Assembly: GCF_905147365.1 (NCBI RefSeq)
Contig: NC_056418.1
Span: forward strand, 4,835,262-4,899,261
DNA: 64,000 nt
Source of the DNA: Aricia agestis
Lineage: Eukaryota > Arthropoda > Insecta > Lepidoptera > Lycaenidae
Reading direction: 5' to 3'
Shown: in pieces, positions 33,585 through 43,333 of the stretch
Layout: every line of letters starts with the position of its first letter
Numbering within the stretch: position 1 is the first letter of the stretch
Program-made: the position numbers and the translations under genes
The notes under the pieces: generated by a model
Databases searched by the model: none
What the model was told of the DNA's origin: nothing
What the model saw: only the letters and a program-made list of their open reading frames with translations

Positions 33585-36063
33585 TTATTTGAGTTTATTT
33601 CTACGTATTTTATATTTCTGTAAAACTAAAGCAAAAATTATCATTTTGATGGCGTATAACGTAAAACTTACAACACAAAACTGTTTTAAAATACACAAAA
33701 TGCAGATTGGCAGGTAGAAGCAGGTGGCAAACGATCCAAAAGCCAGAAGAAGTTGAAATTTCAGGGCCGCCCATTGTTCAAAATTTGCTAAAAATTAAAG
33801 CTAAGTTAATTTAAATAATATTGAATATTAGTATGTAAAATACCTATAGCATGTTTTACATTTTAAAAATAAGGCATATTTCCCGTTGAGAATAAATAAA
33901 ATGATCGAAATAGTACCTGACTTAAAAGAAGTCGCTAGAGGCGATATATTTAAGGTTTTTTTGGACAAAGGCACAAAAATGAAATTTTTTGGATTAGGCT
34001 ATTTTAATTTTAAACGACCGATGTATAGAATTATTAATTTACTAGTTAGGTGTAGATGACCCCCGCAACTCCGTTGTGACAAAATTCGTTTATCCCTCGA
34101 GAACTGTACATTTTTCGGGATGATGAGTCCTTTATTCTTTCCTGGGACTCAAAGTATCACATACTAAACAGCAAAATCGGGTTAGCAGTTTGGGCGAAGA
34201 ACTAACAGACAGACAGACAGACACACTTTCGAATTTCTAATATTAGTACGGATAATATGGATTACAACTTACATAGGAGTATGAGGGCGCAGTAAACCAA
34301 AATCCCGTAAACAGTGTTCGGTACCATCAGATATTCTGTGTTCAGGAACACCAGTCCTTTTGAGTACCTGAGAAAGTAAAAAAAATATATTTTTAGATTG
34401 ACCACATAGCAATAATTATATCATTATACCTTTCGAAAAGTTCATTTTATAATATTATCCCATATTATACCAGTTACAACTAATAAATAAATAATAATAA
34501 TCATTATAGGTGCCCGTAACGTTACATTATTAACAATAATATTATTATCTATTTTCGAACGTCATCAGTCATCACGTATGTCACTATTCGACACTAGATG
34601 ACGCTGCAAGATTGCAATTTAAAATTATCTATATATTAATACGCAAGCGAAAAACTTTGTATCCCTTTTGACGAAAAATGCGAAAACGTAGGTGAATGAA
34701 ATTTGGCAGAGTTATAGCTTATATGGTGAAGGAGTGCATCGAGCTAATATTATTTTGAAATTATACTTGTATCATACATTTTTTTAACAAATAAAACATT
34801 ACACACACTCAAGAAGATGACAGATTTTTAGTGACAAACCTATACATACGAACTATTCTCTTTTATTTATGGTTGAAGTCTGTTGACAAGAAGTTGACAA
34901 ATTGAAAATGGATTATAGTTTTTTTTATTGAATCTTATATACTATTAGACAATGCTTACACGGCCAGTCTGAGATCAGCTGAGTCCTAGAGACAAGAGTT
35001 AATATTTTTGTACAAAATATATGTTGTAGTCCTAATGTCGTTGAAGCTAAGGTCGAATTTCGACCATTGGGCGATCTCTAGTTATTATTAGTTGACGACG
35101 CACACGCGTAACTTCTATTAAAAGATGGCTTAGTAAAAAAATGCATTGTCTATACAACTCTATAGTTAACTGTGAAAGTAGCATCGCTGAAAGAGTTTTT
35201 TTTTAACTTTTGTATCCAGGGCAAACTCGATATAGGGCGCTAGCATGAACCTAATAGATTTTTTTTAGCTTCGCGGGCGTTAGCCCATACAAATCCCAAT
35301 AAAATTGTTGCTCTTTAAGCGCTGCTTTTTTCTCACTCTATATAAAGGACACATACACCCTCTAAAATATTATTATCACTTAGTTTTGTTACACCCTATA
35401 GAAAAGCAAGACCCTTCAACCTAACAATTCTACAATTATTAACCTTAGTTTCGTACCCAAAAAAATTACGCCGCCAAACTCGTTTCTGCTAGGTTTTCCG
35501 TTTGAAAAAATTTTGAACTCATAATTAATTATTATAATACTAAAATAACTCGTGTGAAGTCTCATTTTATTTTGATGGCGATCTGATTGAAAATATTTTA
35601 ACCAGATGAATGACGCTCGCAACTCCGTTGGCCCAAAATTCGTTTAACGAGCGGAAGCTGTACATTTTTTTCAGATTAAAGTATCCTTTATGCTTTTCCG
35701 AGACTCAAAGTATCTTCATACCAAATTTCAGCAAAATCGGATTAGCGGTTTGGGCGTTAAGAGCTTACAGACAAACAGGTGGTATAAAAATAGTTCGAGT
35801 AAAACATTCATAATTCATAATTCATAATTCATAATTCTTTATTCACAAGAATGCAGTAAAAGATAGTATTAAGTCATAACAAAAGATTCTGTACATTCTA
35901 CCATAACAATTTAAATACATGAATTTAAAAAGAAAATTGAAAATACGATTATTTGTGTTGCTATTAAGTTCATATACAATGTCAATTTAATGTCAAATAT
36001 AATAAAAGAGATGACACAATAATTAATAAATTACACAATTTCATTTATACACATAAATCATAA

Positions 36064-36099
<36 letters not shown>

Positions 36100-38621
36100 T
36101 AGTCCAATCAATCCTATAAATTATATTAATCTTTTGTGCGCAAAATATTCATTCATATTACAAAAACATTTTTCTATTAGCCATAATGTCAAATTTCTTT
36201 TAAATACTTTGAAAGGCAAGTTCTTAAATTCGTCTGGTAAAAAATTGTAAATTTTTATAATCTGTACAAATGCGTTGTCCTTATATATATTTAAGTTACA
36301 TAACGGAAAATAGATTTTAAATTTATGCCTTTCGTTTTTTCGTCCTAAATCCGTTTCAGTGGGAAATTTCAGTGGGAAATATTCAGGGTGTAACTTTACA
36401 AAAATACATGCTTCCTTTATATACATGCTAGTGAGGGGCAGTATCTTAAACTTTTTGAACAGCGGCTTACAACTCTCTAGAAAACCTGCTCCAGCGATTG
36501 CTCTAACACATTTTTTTTGTAAACGGAACGCTTTATCAATATCTGTAGAATTTCCCCATAATATAAGCCCATATGATAGTACCGATGACACATATCCATG
36601 GTAAGCACTCAGGGCTGCTTCTGTACTTACTGTCTGCCGTAATCTTTTAAGGGCGTAAACGAATCTATCTAGCTTTGTGCATACATATTCTACTTGTTCT
36701 TTCCAGTTGCAGTATTTGTCCAACATAACGCCCAGAAATTTAGTTGAGTTAACTTCCTCAATTATTTTTATGTCCTTATAATAAATATTTATGTCGAATT
36801 TTCGAAAATAATATTATGTAATTCATGCACATCTGCAGAAAAACGGTAGATAATTTCTGTGGTGTTTAAATTTTTAGCGAAAATGCCAAGTTTTAAAACT
36901 GGTCTGGAATGAATTATGTTAGTTTTTCAAATCTTATACCTGACTACCTAGATATAAAAATAACCTAACCTTATACACGGGACATCAAAATTAAATATAA
37001 TCAATATTAACTAGGTAGGACCTATCAGAGAAGTTGATTCCTATGCAAATCGGGGACCTAAGTAGTTTCAGAGTAGACAGAATTATAGAGTATGCCGGCT
37101 TAGAACTGATGTTGAAATTTTTAAATTTGACGTATTATGACGAAAATCGTCGCTAGGGTTGTTAACTTGTTACCTACGAATTTAAAACTATGACATATTC
37201 GCTGGACGTGTTCCTCTTTGGTCGTATTGTTGTTTGTGTTTAGCAGGCACTCGCTGGCGTAGCCGTGGTTTAAGCTCACGTGATCCCGCGGCCCGCCTAG
37301 GGCAAATAGTGGAGTGCCGCCGAGTTTTTAGTGGGTAGGGGCTGCGTCCACTACCATCTTTCGGGCGCAGCAGAGACCCACATACTTGCGGGCAGGACCT
37401 CCATCCCCCGCAAGATGCTTAAAAGCATTTTCTCGGCGAAAAAAAAAAAACATTCCGTTCATAATCCTAGTGAAACCCGACGAATTTGACAGATATTGAA
37501 ACCTGTCCGTTTCTTTGCAGTCGAACTACTGGTAGTTATGTCTATTGTGGTAGTTTGGTTGCGTTACGTCAAACCCAGCTGACAGATCACAATTAACATT
37601 AAATTGACATATTCGACCAAATAACGGGTCTTACCGCTTACGGTATTAATTACGGCAAAGCAATCATAGATCCTACTATCAGAGACCACTACTACTTATA
37701 TTATAATATTATAAAGGCGAAAGTTTGGATGTACCTATGTACTATATAATATTGATGTATGGATGTTTGTTACGCTTTCACGCAAAAACTACTGAACGGA
37801 TTTTAATGAAACTACAATAATATAGCTTATACTTACATCAGAATTACACATAGGCTACAATTTTAACCGACTTTCAAAATGTGTGTGTGTGGAGGTGTAA
37901 TGTTGGTTTTTTAATTTTGAACGATTACTCCGCCGTTTGTGAACCGATTTTCTTTTCTTTTTCGTTTGGTGTATATGTTATTATCCCAATTTGGTACCAT
38001 ATTCATAAGAGTGGTGAATGCTGATGAAGGGATCCATAAGAAATCGAGGGAACTCCTCAAAATGTATATGTAAACATGTGGTGACTTCGGTTTCGTGAGC
38101 AGTATTCTAAGCATATGCTTACCAACAAGTAAAATTTTGCACCAAGGTGTATTATGGTTCGGGAATCGTAAGGTGCTGAGAGACTCGTGACTCTTTATAG
38201 ATACAAGTTTGGGAGTTTCGACGTTGTCTTAAGAACGGAAAGTATATTATAGCTACTATTCAACATACATGAATCATCATCATCATTACTACCATAATCC
38301 GTTATAGAACCATGTATCGTCCCATTTTGACCCTATTATTGGTACTTTTCATAGTATTTTATTATATATCACTTAAACCGCGGATAACACCGCGGGGCAC
38401 AGCTAGTTATACTATAATTACGCGTATATTTTTATGGAAAATACATCTATTTACCTCGAGGTCAGGACCTTTGAGCAGCTGAAATTTTCTGACAGGTCAC
38501 ATAATGCTCTATAACTAGGATTGGACTCCAATTTCATGGACACGTAGAACCCATAAGTGGACACCAAGATGCCAAAAACGCACGCCGTCACTATACTGGT
38601 ATCGATCAGTAGAGATCTCAT
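33585..38621 (-). CDS. VKOR-like paralogue (copy B) with CxxS at the active site
   Basis: Three exons: 38621-38455, 34367-34273 and 33787-33585 (TAA at 33585-33587). Introns are GT-AG (donors GTAAAT and GTAAGT; acceptors CTCAG and TTTTAG), in the same phases as copy A. The joined frame is also 154 codons and aligns with copy A without gaps over the last ~67. Loop cysteines C41 and C49 (LCDLSENFSC) are kept, as is PNTVYGILVY. The catalytic motif reads QFCVVSFTLYAI: C125 is present but the second cysteine (128) is serine, from AGT in place of TGT. In VKOR that second cysteine is the one that engages the quinone, so ordinary activity should be lost. The frame and splice sites are intact, so this is either a repurposed protein or a very recent casualty. 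The 4.1-kb first intron holds a LINE, Helitrons and a T7 element. Confidence 0.75.
34052..34252 (-). mobile_element. Helitron, family HINE-B
   Basis: Minus 5' end TCCGTACTAATATTAG at 34252; 3' end TCACAACGGAGTTGCGGGGG then TCATCTA near 34052, with CTAG decayed to CTAC. In intron 2 of VKOR copy B. Confidence 0.65.
34628..35081 (+). mobile_element. Complete Helitron, family HINE-A (454 bp)
   Basis: Begins TCTATATATTAATACGCAAG at 34628. The 3' end has hairpin GGTCGAATTTCGACC (35051-35065), 12 bases, then CTAG at 35078-35081. It is the uninterrupted reference for the split copy at 1014-3439. Confidence 0.85.
35140..35405. mobile_element. MITE, family M1
   Basis: Contains AACTGTGAAAGTAGCATCGC and the right terminus ATTATCACTTAGTTTTGTTA then CACCCTATAG. 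The left outer end is degraded. Confidence 0.6.
35605..35785 (-). mobile_element. Helitron fragment, family HINE-B
   Basis: Inverted family 3' end (GCAACTCCGTTGGCCCAAAA on the plus strand) and core CAAAATCGGATTAGCGGTTT. The LINE at 35813 begins just past it. Confidence 0.65.
35813..36815 (-). pseudogene. CR1/Daphne-like LINE C-terminal fragment
   Basis: The minus-strand frame from about 36815 to the stop at 36121 contains STKFLGVMLDKYCNWKEQV, SYGLILWGNSTDID and LQKKCVRAI, equivalent to the C-terminal part of the LINE at 1403-3025. The catalytic region is missing and an in-frame TAA lies just upstream near 36815. The 3' UTR runs to a tail of four ATAATTC-type heptamers at about 35813-35850, again a microsatellite rather than poly(A) end. 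In intron 1 of VKOR copy B. Confidence 0.75.
36066..36100. repeat. (AAT)n microsatellite
   Basis: About eleven AAT units inside the 3' UTR of the LINE fragment. Confidence 0.9.
37062..37556 (+). mobile_element. T7 element, copy 2, with LINE insertion
   Basis: The element is 37069-37549, flanked by perfect 7-bp duplication GTAGTTT (37062-37068, 37550-37556). It has the same ends as copies 1 and 3, but about 90 bp of its middle is replaced by the retroposed sequence at 37241-37450. Confidence 0.85.
37241..37450 (+). mobile_element. Short retroposed LINE 3' end with A tail
   Basis: A GC-rich 200-bp segment (GCAGGCACTCGCTGGCGTAG ... GCATTTTCTCGGCG) ends in about 12 A residues and lies inside T7 copy 2. 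No coding frame. It looks like the 3' UTR of a poly(A)-tailed LINE of R1/Jockey type, 5'-truncated. Clade is inferred. Confidence 0.6.
37690..38406 (+). mobile_element. Near-complete Helitron, family HINE-C
   Basis: 3' end has hairpin CCGCGGATAACACCGCGG, then GGCACAG and CTAG at 38403-38406. The 5' end is not sharp (about 37690). Intron 1 of VKOR copy B. Confidence 0.75.
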
Positions 38622-38959
38622 GATTCGATAAAAAAAATCGAGTGCCTTTGATCACCCCAGAAAGTCTTGCGTCAATCCTTAAACAAAAGAGTAACAACTT
38701 TTAAAAAATATTTACCATGAAATAAAAATTAAGATATTTAGATTTTAGTTATACACGGTGTAACAAAACATATTATTGATAATACTTTAGGGTTTGTACG
38801 TGTTCCTTGTAGAGAGTTCACTGTGAAGTTCGCTGAACAAGCATTTTTTTAGGATTTTTTTTAGATTTCGCAAGCACTCCTGTTTCATGATTTTTTTTTC
38901 ATACAACGGTGAAAAAAAAATGACTCTTTCAGCGCTGCTATTTTCACAGCGAACTCCAC

Positions 38960-39307
38960 ACAGCATAACTGGTGAGACTGTTCAATACTCGGGGACGTGC
39001 TATTTGGCTATTATATTAGTTGAAAAAATATATAAAAAATAATATCAATTGATTACTGAGTAAATGTAGCTTAAAGTTAAATAATTATTTAGCCAACGCA
39101 TGGACACCGTGCGAGTTAGGGGTAGCGCGCGCCCCGCGCCGGCGCATAGTAATTTACTAAAGTGTCCATGATTCATTTATGTAAGTAAAGGGAAATTTGG
39201 ACAAAAATTAAGTACCTAATTTTATTACATAATTTATAATTATAATGAGAATCGAGTACCGAGTACTCTCCTTAAGTATCGATCATGTCTCACCAGTCAT
39301 GCTGTAT
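38960..39307. mobile_element. Inverted-repeat element with GC-rich core
   Basis: ACAGCATAACTGGTGAGAC at 38961-38979 is inverted at 39288-39306 with one mismatch. The core holds GCGCGCGCCCCGCGCCGGCG. It interrupts the surrounding M1 MITE. Confidence 0.6.
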
Positions 39308-39336
39308 TTAAGCACCTACCCATACATACCCTAAAC

Positions 39337-39385
39337 AAAACTAAGTGATAATCCTTTAGGGCCTAAAGGATTATCACTTAGTTTT
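39337..39385. repeat. Perfect 49-bp palindrome from the M1 terminus
   Basis: AAAACTAAGTGATAATCCTT then TAGG (39337-39360) is perfectly inverted at 39362-39385 around one G. It joins two M1 ends head to head. Confidence 0.9.
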
Positions 39386-39419
39386 GGTACACCTTATAGA
39401 AATAGTAAATAAAGCAATA

Positions 39420-39700
39420 TTAAGGGCCTGTCCACATCTCCACGTCGTTTTTTTATTCCTCAGTTTTTAACAATAGCAAAAGAAGAATACGTATTGTGCG
39501 GTCCACATCTAGATCAGTAGTGAAGAATGTAGCAGACAGCAGTTTTACGAGGCATGGCGACGTACAATGTTGCTATATCGTGATGTGTATTCTACGTTAC
39601 GTTAACGTAAATTTGCACGTCACGTCAACGTGCCGTGCCACGTTACCGCACCGTTCCACGTTGACGAGGACGTGACGTGGAGATGTGGACAAGCCCTTAG
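39420..39700. mobile_element. MITE with TAAGGGCCTGTCCACATC ends
   Basis: TAAGGGCCTGTCCACATCTC is inverted as GAGATGTGGACAAGCCCTTA. The interior repeats ACGTNACG steps, including ACGTTACGTTAACGTAA. TTA at both borders. Confidence 0.75.
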
Positions 39701-39879
39701 GCTGATTTTAGTGTCGCGCTGACAGCTCAACGTAGGCGCCGCACTGGCACCGAAATATTGGGTTGGGGAAAATGTTTCTTAGCATTTTATAAACAAATTA
39801 CGAATAATACAAACTAAGGAAAAGTAACTCCGTCAAAAAACATGCTCCACAATACTTGTCAAAAAAGTTTACCTTATGG

Positions 39880-40245
39880 TGCCTTCTCACGGCGCGTATT
39901 ATCGCAAACCGCACCGCGCCCGCTCGAGCCACGCGCCGTGTGAAGGGGTGGCTCGGGCTGGCTCGAGCAGGCGCGTTTAATATCACGCGCCAGCTCGAGC
40001 CACGCGCCCTAAGGAAGTGGTGGCGTGGTTGCGTTCCCACGGCGCGTGCTACCACGAGCCGCGCCGCGCCCGCTCGAGCCACGCGCCGTGTGAAGGGGTG
40101 GCGCGGCGCGGCTCGTGCAGGCGCGTCCCGATCCGATTAAAGTCGGTAACTTCAAAGACGCGGCTTGAGCAAACAGGCGAGCACGAGCCACCCCTTCTCA
40201 CGGCGCGTGATATCACAAGCCGCGCCACGCCGACAAAAATTCAAG
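39880..40245. repeat. GC-rich tandem/nested MITE (CTCACGGCGCGT)
   Basis: CGCCCGCTCGAGCCACGCGC with CGTGTGAAGGGGTGGC occurs at about 39908 and 40066; CTCACGGCGCGT or CCCACGGCGCGT at three places. Inverted CGGCGCG/CGCGCCG pairs run throughout. Open frames on both strands are by-products of high GC. Confidence 0.65.
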
Positions 40246-40429
40246 TAAAATGAAACTTTATTAACACGATAATAGATATCATTTTGCTCTAAGTCACTTC
40301 GTTAAATAAATAAATTTTAATAAAATGCAACTTTATTCACTAGGCAACTAGGCTGCATTTCAATCTATGCCGCTAATTTTATTAAATTAAAATTAAAATG
40401 TAATTCATTTATTTGATAACACTTTTGAC

Positions 40430-40757
40430 GTGGGAGAGCCATGCTTCGGCACGAATGGGCCGGCTCGACCGGAGAAATACCACGTTCTCACAGAAAACCG
40501 GCGTGAAACAGCCAAGCGCTGTGTTTCGCCGAGTGAGTGAGTTTACCGGAGGCTCAATCCCCTACCCTATTCCCTTCCCTACCCTCCCCTATTCCCTTCC
40601 CTTCCCATCCCTACCCTCCCCTATTACCCTATTCCCTCTAAAAGGCCAGCAACGCACCTGCAGCTCTTCTGATGCTGCGAGTGTCCATGGGCGACGGAAG
40701 TTGCTTTCCATCAGGTGACCCGTTTGCTTGTTTGCCCCCTTATTTCATAAAAAAAAT
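40430..40757 (+). mobile_element. SINE-1, near complete
   Basis: Head GGGAGAGCCATGCTTCGGCA and GGCTCGACCGGAG (B-box-like), a CCCTACC/CCCTTCC pyrimidine tract, GATGCTGCGAGTGTCCATGG, and tail TTTGCCCCCTTATTTCAT ending in A-rich sequence. Inverted copy at 63286-63613; fragment at 5612-5690. Confidence 0.75.
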
Positions 40758-40884
40758 GGTGCAACAAACATATTTTGTAGAGTTCAATGGTCATCGTTAA
40801 AGTTACTGCTAAAATAAACCTTAAATGTAGAAATAGTACAAAAAATTTGATTTGAAAAATATTCAATGAATTGAATTTCATGTG

Positions 40885-41010
40885 ATGTGATGATATATTA
40901 AAATAATAATATGAATATGTAAAAGAATAAAAAAATTGATGTAATGATAATATATTAAAATAAAATAATAATATGAATATGTACAAAGAATAAAAAAAAT
41001 CTACTTAAAA
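40885..41010. repeat. Two-copy ~60-bp AT-rich tandem
   Basis: GATATATTAAAATAATAATA, TGAATATGTAAAAGAATAA and a close second version follow one another. Confidence 0.7.
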
Positions 41011-41275
41011 TAATTTATTACACCAAAAAAGATTGTATCCACTTTCCAAATTTTGCCGCCCTAGGAATTTTTTTTGCCGCCCGACTGCCCCTACCCCTAG
41101 TGTACATCCACCACTGAAAATTGGAGCACTAGTTTTGTTACGCTACGTACTACGTACTAGTTGGTACTATTAATATAATATTGTTAGGAGTTATTCCAGA
41201 ATAAGCCCCGCCCATTAGCACTTGTAGTGGGATCGCTCCCCTTCCCTTGTCTTCGGGCTATAAAACAGGGCGTCA

Positions 41276-42257
41276 GCACGCAAGATCCACCATCTATAAA
41301 CTTATGAAGGCCGGACTACCGGGGTTCCTTGTCCGGGTCGTGGCCTCCTATCTGTCCGGGAGGACATTCAGGGTTCGAGTGGACGGAACCCTCTCCGAGG
41401 AGCACCCCATCAGCGCTGGAGTTCCCCAGGGTGGAGTCGTATCCCCTGGGCTTTATAACTTCTACACCAGCGACGTCCCAGCTGACCCGGGGACCATCAC
41501 CGCCCTGTACGCGGACGACACCGCCTACCTCGCGACATCCATGTCGCTACCGCACGCCGCCGTCAAGATCCAGAGGACGCTGGACCTCCTCCCTGACTGG
41601 CTGAGCAAATGGAGACTGTCAGTTAACGCTGCCAAGTCCCAGGCGCTCGCCGTGTCCAAGAGGAGGGTCACTATGGCTCCTCTGAAGATCGGCGACGGCG
41701 AAATCCCATGGCGTAACACCGCCAAGTATCTCGGGGTCACTATAGACCGCCGCCTCACCATGGGCGAGCAATGCAAACAGGCCGCAGGCGGCGCTAGGGC
41801 AGCTGCCGCCCAACTCCGCCCCCTGTTTGCCGCCCCCACGGTGCCCCTCAACATGCGACTGGCGCTCTACAAAACGTACGTCCGGTCCCGCCTTACGTAC
41901 GCGGCCCCAGCGTGGTATCAGCTGCTGCCTGTGACGCGACGCAAGTCGCTCCAGCGGCAGCAAAACCGCGTGCTGCGCCGCGTCGTCGGTGCGCCGCGCT
42001 ATGTGCGCAACGCCACCATCGCCCGTGACCTGCGTGTGGAGAGCGTCGAGGAGCATGTTGCCAGGCTGGCCTCCAACCTGTTTTCCCGAGCTGATGCCTC
42101 GAGCCTGGTCGAGCTGGAAGACCTGGCTCCCTGGCACGCTCGGCCCCCCGACCAGCGTCTACTGCCCCGAGATACAACCTTCGACGAGGGAGGCAACCTG
42201 CGCCGTCTGCAGCCGCGCCGTCCCCGAAGAGGAGGAGCCGTGCGGAGAGCGCCATAG
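41276..42257 (+). pseudogene. Jockey reverse transcriptase, C-terminal part
   Basis: An open frame to the stop at 42255-42257 carries GVPQGGVVSPGLYNFY, the catalytic YADDTAYLA, WRLSVNAAKSQAL, TAKYLGVTIDRRL and RSRLTYAAPAWYQL. It is equivalent to about residues 590-890 of ORF2 at 45178-47892 but clearly a different subfamily. The endonuclease, fingers and part of the palm are missing, so it cannot act alone. The retained frame has no stops. The first ~10 codons before ARSTIYKLM come from flanking DNA. Confidence 0.85.
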
Positions 42258-42880
42258 CGCCCCGCACCACACCATCAACCTGACGATGGGTTCCCCCATC
42301 GCCCACCGCCCCCGCGCTGGGCACTAAACCCCCAACGTGGCCCCCTTTTTCACCGTGACACCAGGGGCCTGGCGAGTGGCAGCCCTATTGCCATTACCGC
42401 CGACCCCTCGGTGTCCTTTCCCCCCTCGGCATCCAATGCCAGGGCTCCGGGAAGTTCTCTTTCCCCTTTTCCACTTTCCCAGCTCGGTCTGGCCCACAGC
42501 GTAGTGGAAAGACGGCGCGCGTGGGAGTGGTCCCATACACGTTATCTCCGCTCCAGGGCGGGGACCCTCGTGCGCCGCCGGGACCCTACCTGTCCCGGCC
42601 GAGTTCGGCTTTCCGGCCGTTAACACCTCCTGGTCGTACCAGGCCCCTGGGTTTTTCCCCGCGTTACCGCGGGGTTTTGTCCCAAAAAATTTTAGTCTCT
42701 CTCCGCGCACCCGGCACCATACCGGGTGCGCAACATACAAGAAGGAACTTCACATGAAGAGGGGCTTAGCCCCTGGGCATGTTTCCCCACCCAGGCCCAC
42801 AACCAGGGCCAGGTGTGAGATGACGTAGCCGAGAGCAAGATCCACTTTGGATTAGCTCGGCTGTCGTGTGGTGCGGACGT
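41276..42880 (+). mobile_element. Jockey-type LINE 1, 5'-truncated
   Basis: Begins mid reverse transcriptase at about 41276 and continues into a 3' UTR whose later part (GAGCAAGATCCACTTTGGAT) matches in style the 3' UTR of element 2 (GAAGAAGATCCACTTTTTAC near 48978). No A tail is seen before the 5' UTR of element 2. Upstream, 41180-41275 carries GGGCTATAAAACAGGGCGTC, a TATA-like sequence of different origin, possibly an LTR relic. Confidence 0.75.
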
Positions 42881-43333
42881 GTTTTCGTTTGCTCGCGAGT
42901 GAGATCATTTACGCCCATACGCACCTGGTGAACACGCTCATACATTTGTTTGTGCGCTATCCAGTTAACGCTCGGACCCCGCTTATTTTAATCGCGTAGT
43001 GTTGTGTGTGTTCCTGCTCTCCTATTTTGGTAAGTTACCATCGCTGCGTGCGGCTCGACGAAGCTCCGTGATCAGCCGTACCCACTCAGTGTAACCATAG
43101 GACCAGGAAGACAACATCGCTACTACGGATCAGTTCCCCGCTTCTTTGAAACGGGTACTGTATCCGTCCGGCACCCAGCCCACAACCATTCTCCGACGTA
43201 CCGAGTCCCAGTTAGGTACTGTCAGAGGGGTCGCGTACACAGCCGTCCATCAGTGATTCATTCATAATCAGTGTACCAAATAATGAATCCCTAGGAGCCG
43301 TACCCTCTCAGTGTACCAGTCCAATAGCCAGCC

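Larger units (their letters stand above)
38754..39400. mobile_element. MITE, family M1, carrying a nested insertion
   Basis: The left end ACACGGTGTAACAAAACAT and GATAATACTTTAGGG, and the right end TATCACTTAGTTTTGGTACA, are M1 termini. Bases 38960-39307 are a different inverted-repeat element inserted in the right arm; CATACATACCCTAAAC resumes afterwards. Confidence 0.65.

Noticed and set aside
39798..40253. Overlapping Ala/Arg-rich open frames on both strands
   Set aside because: They arise from GC-rich inverted and tandem MITE sequence; no domain or start context.
41525..42740. Several long open frames antisense or out of frame to the Jockey copies
   Set aside because: High GC keeps other frames open; the plus-strand reverse transcriptase frame explains the region.
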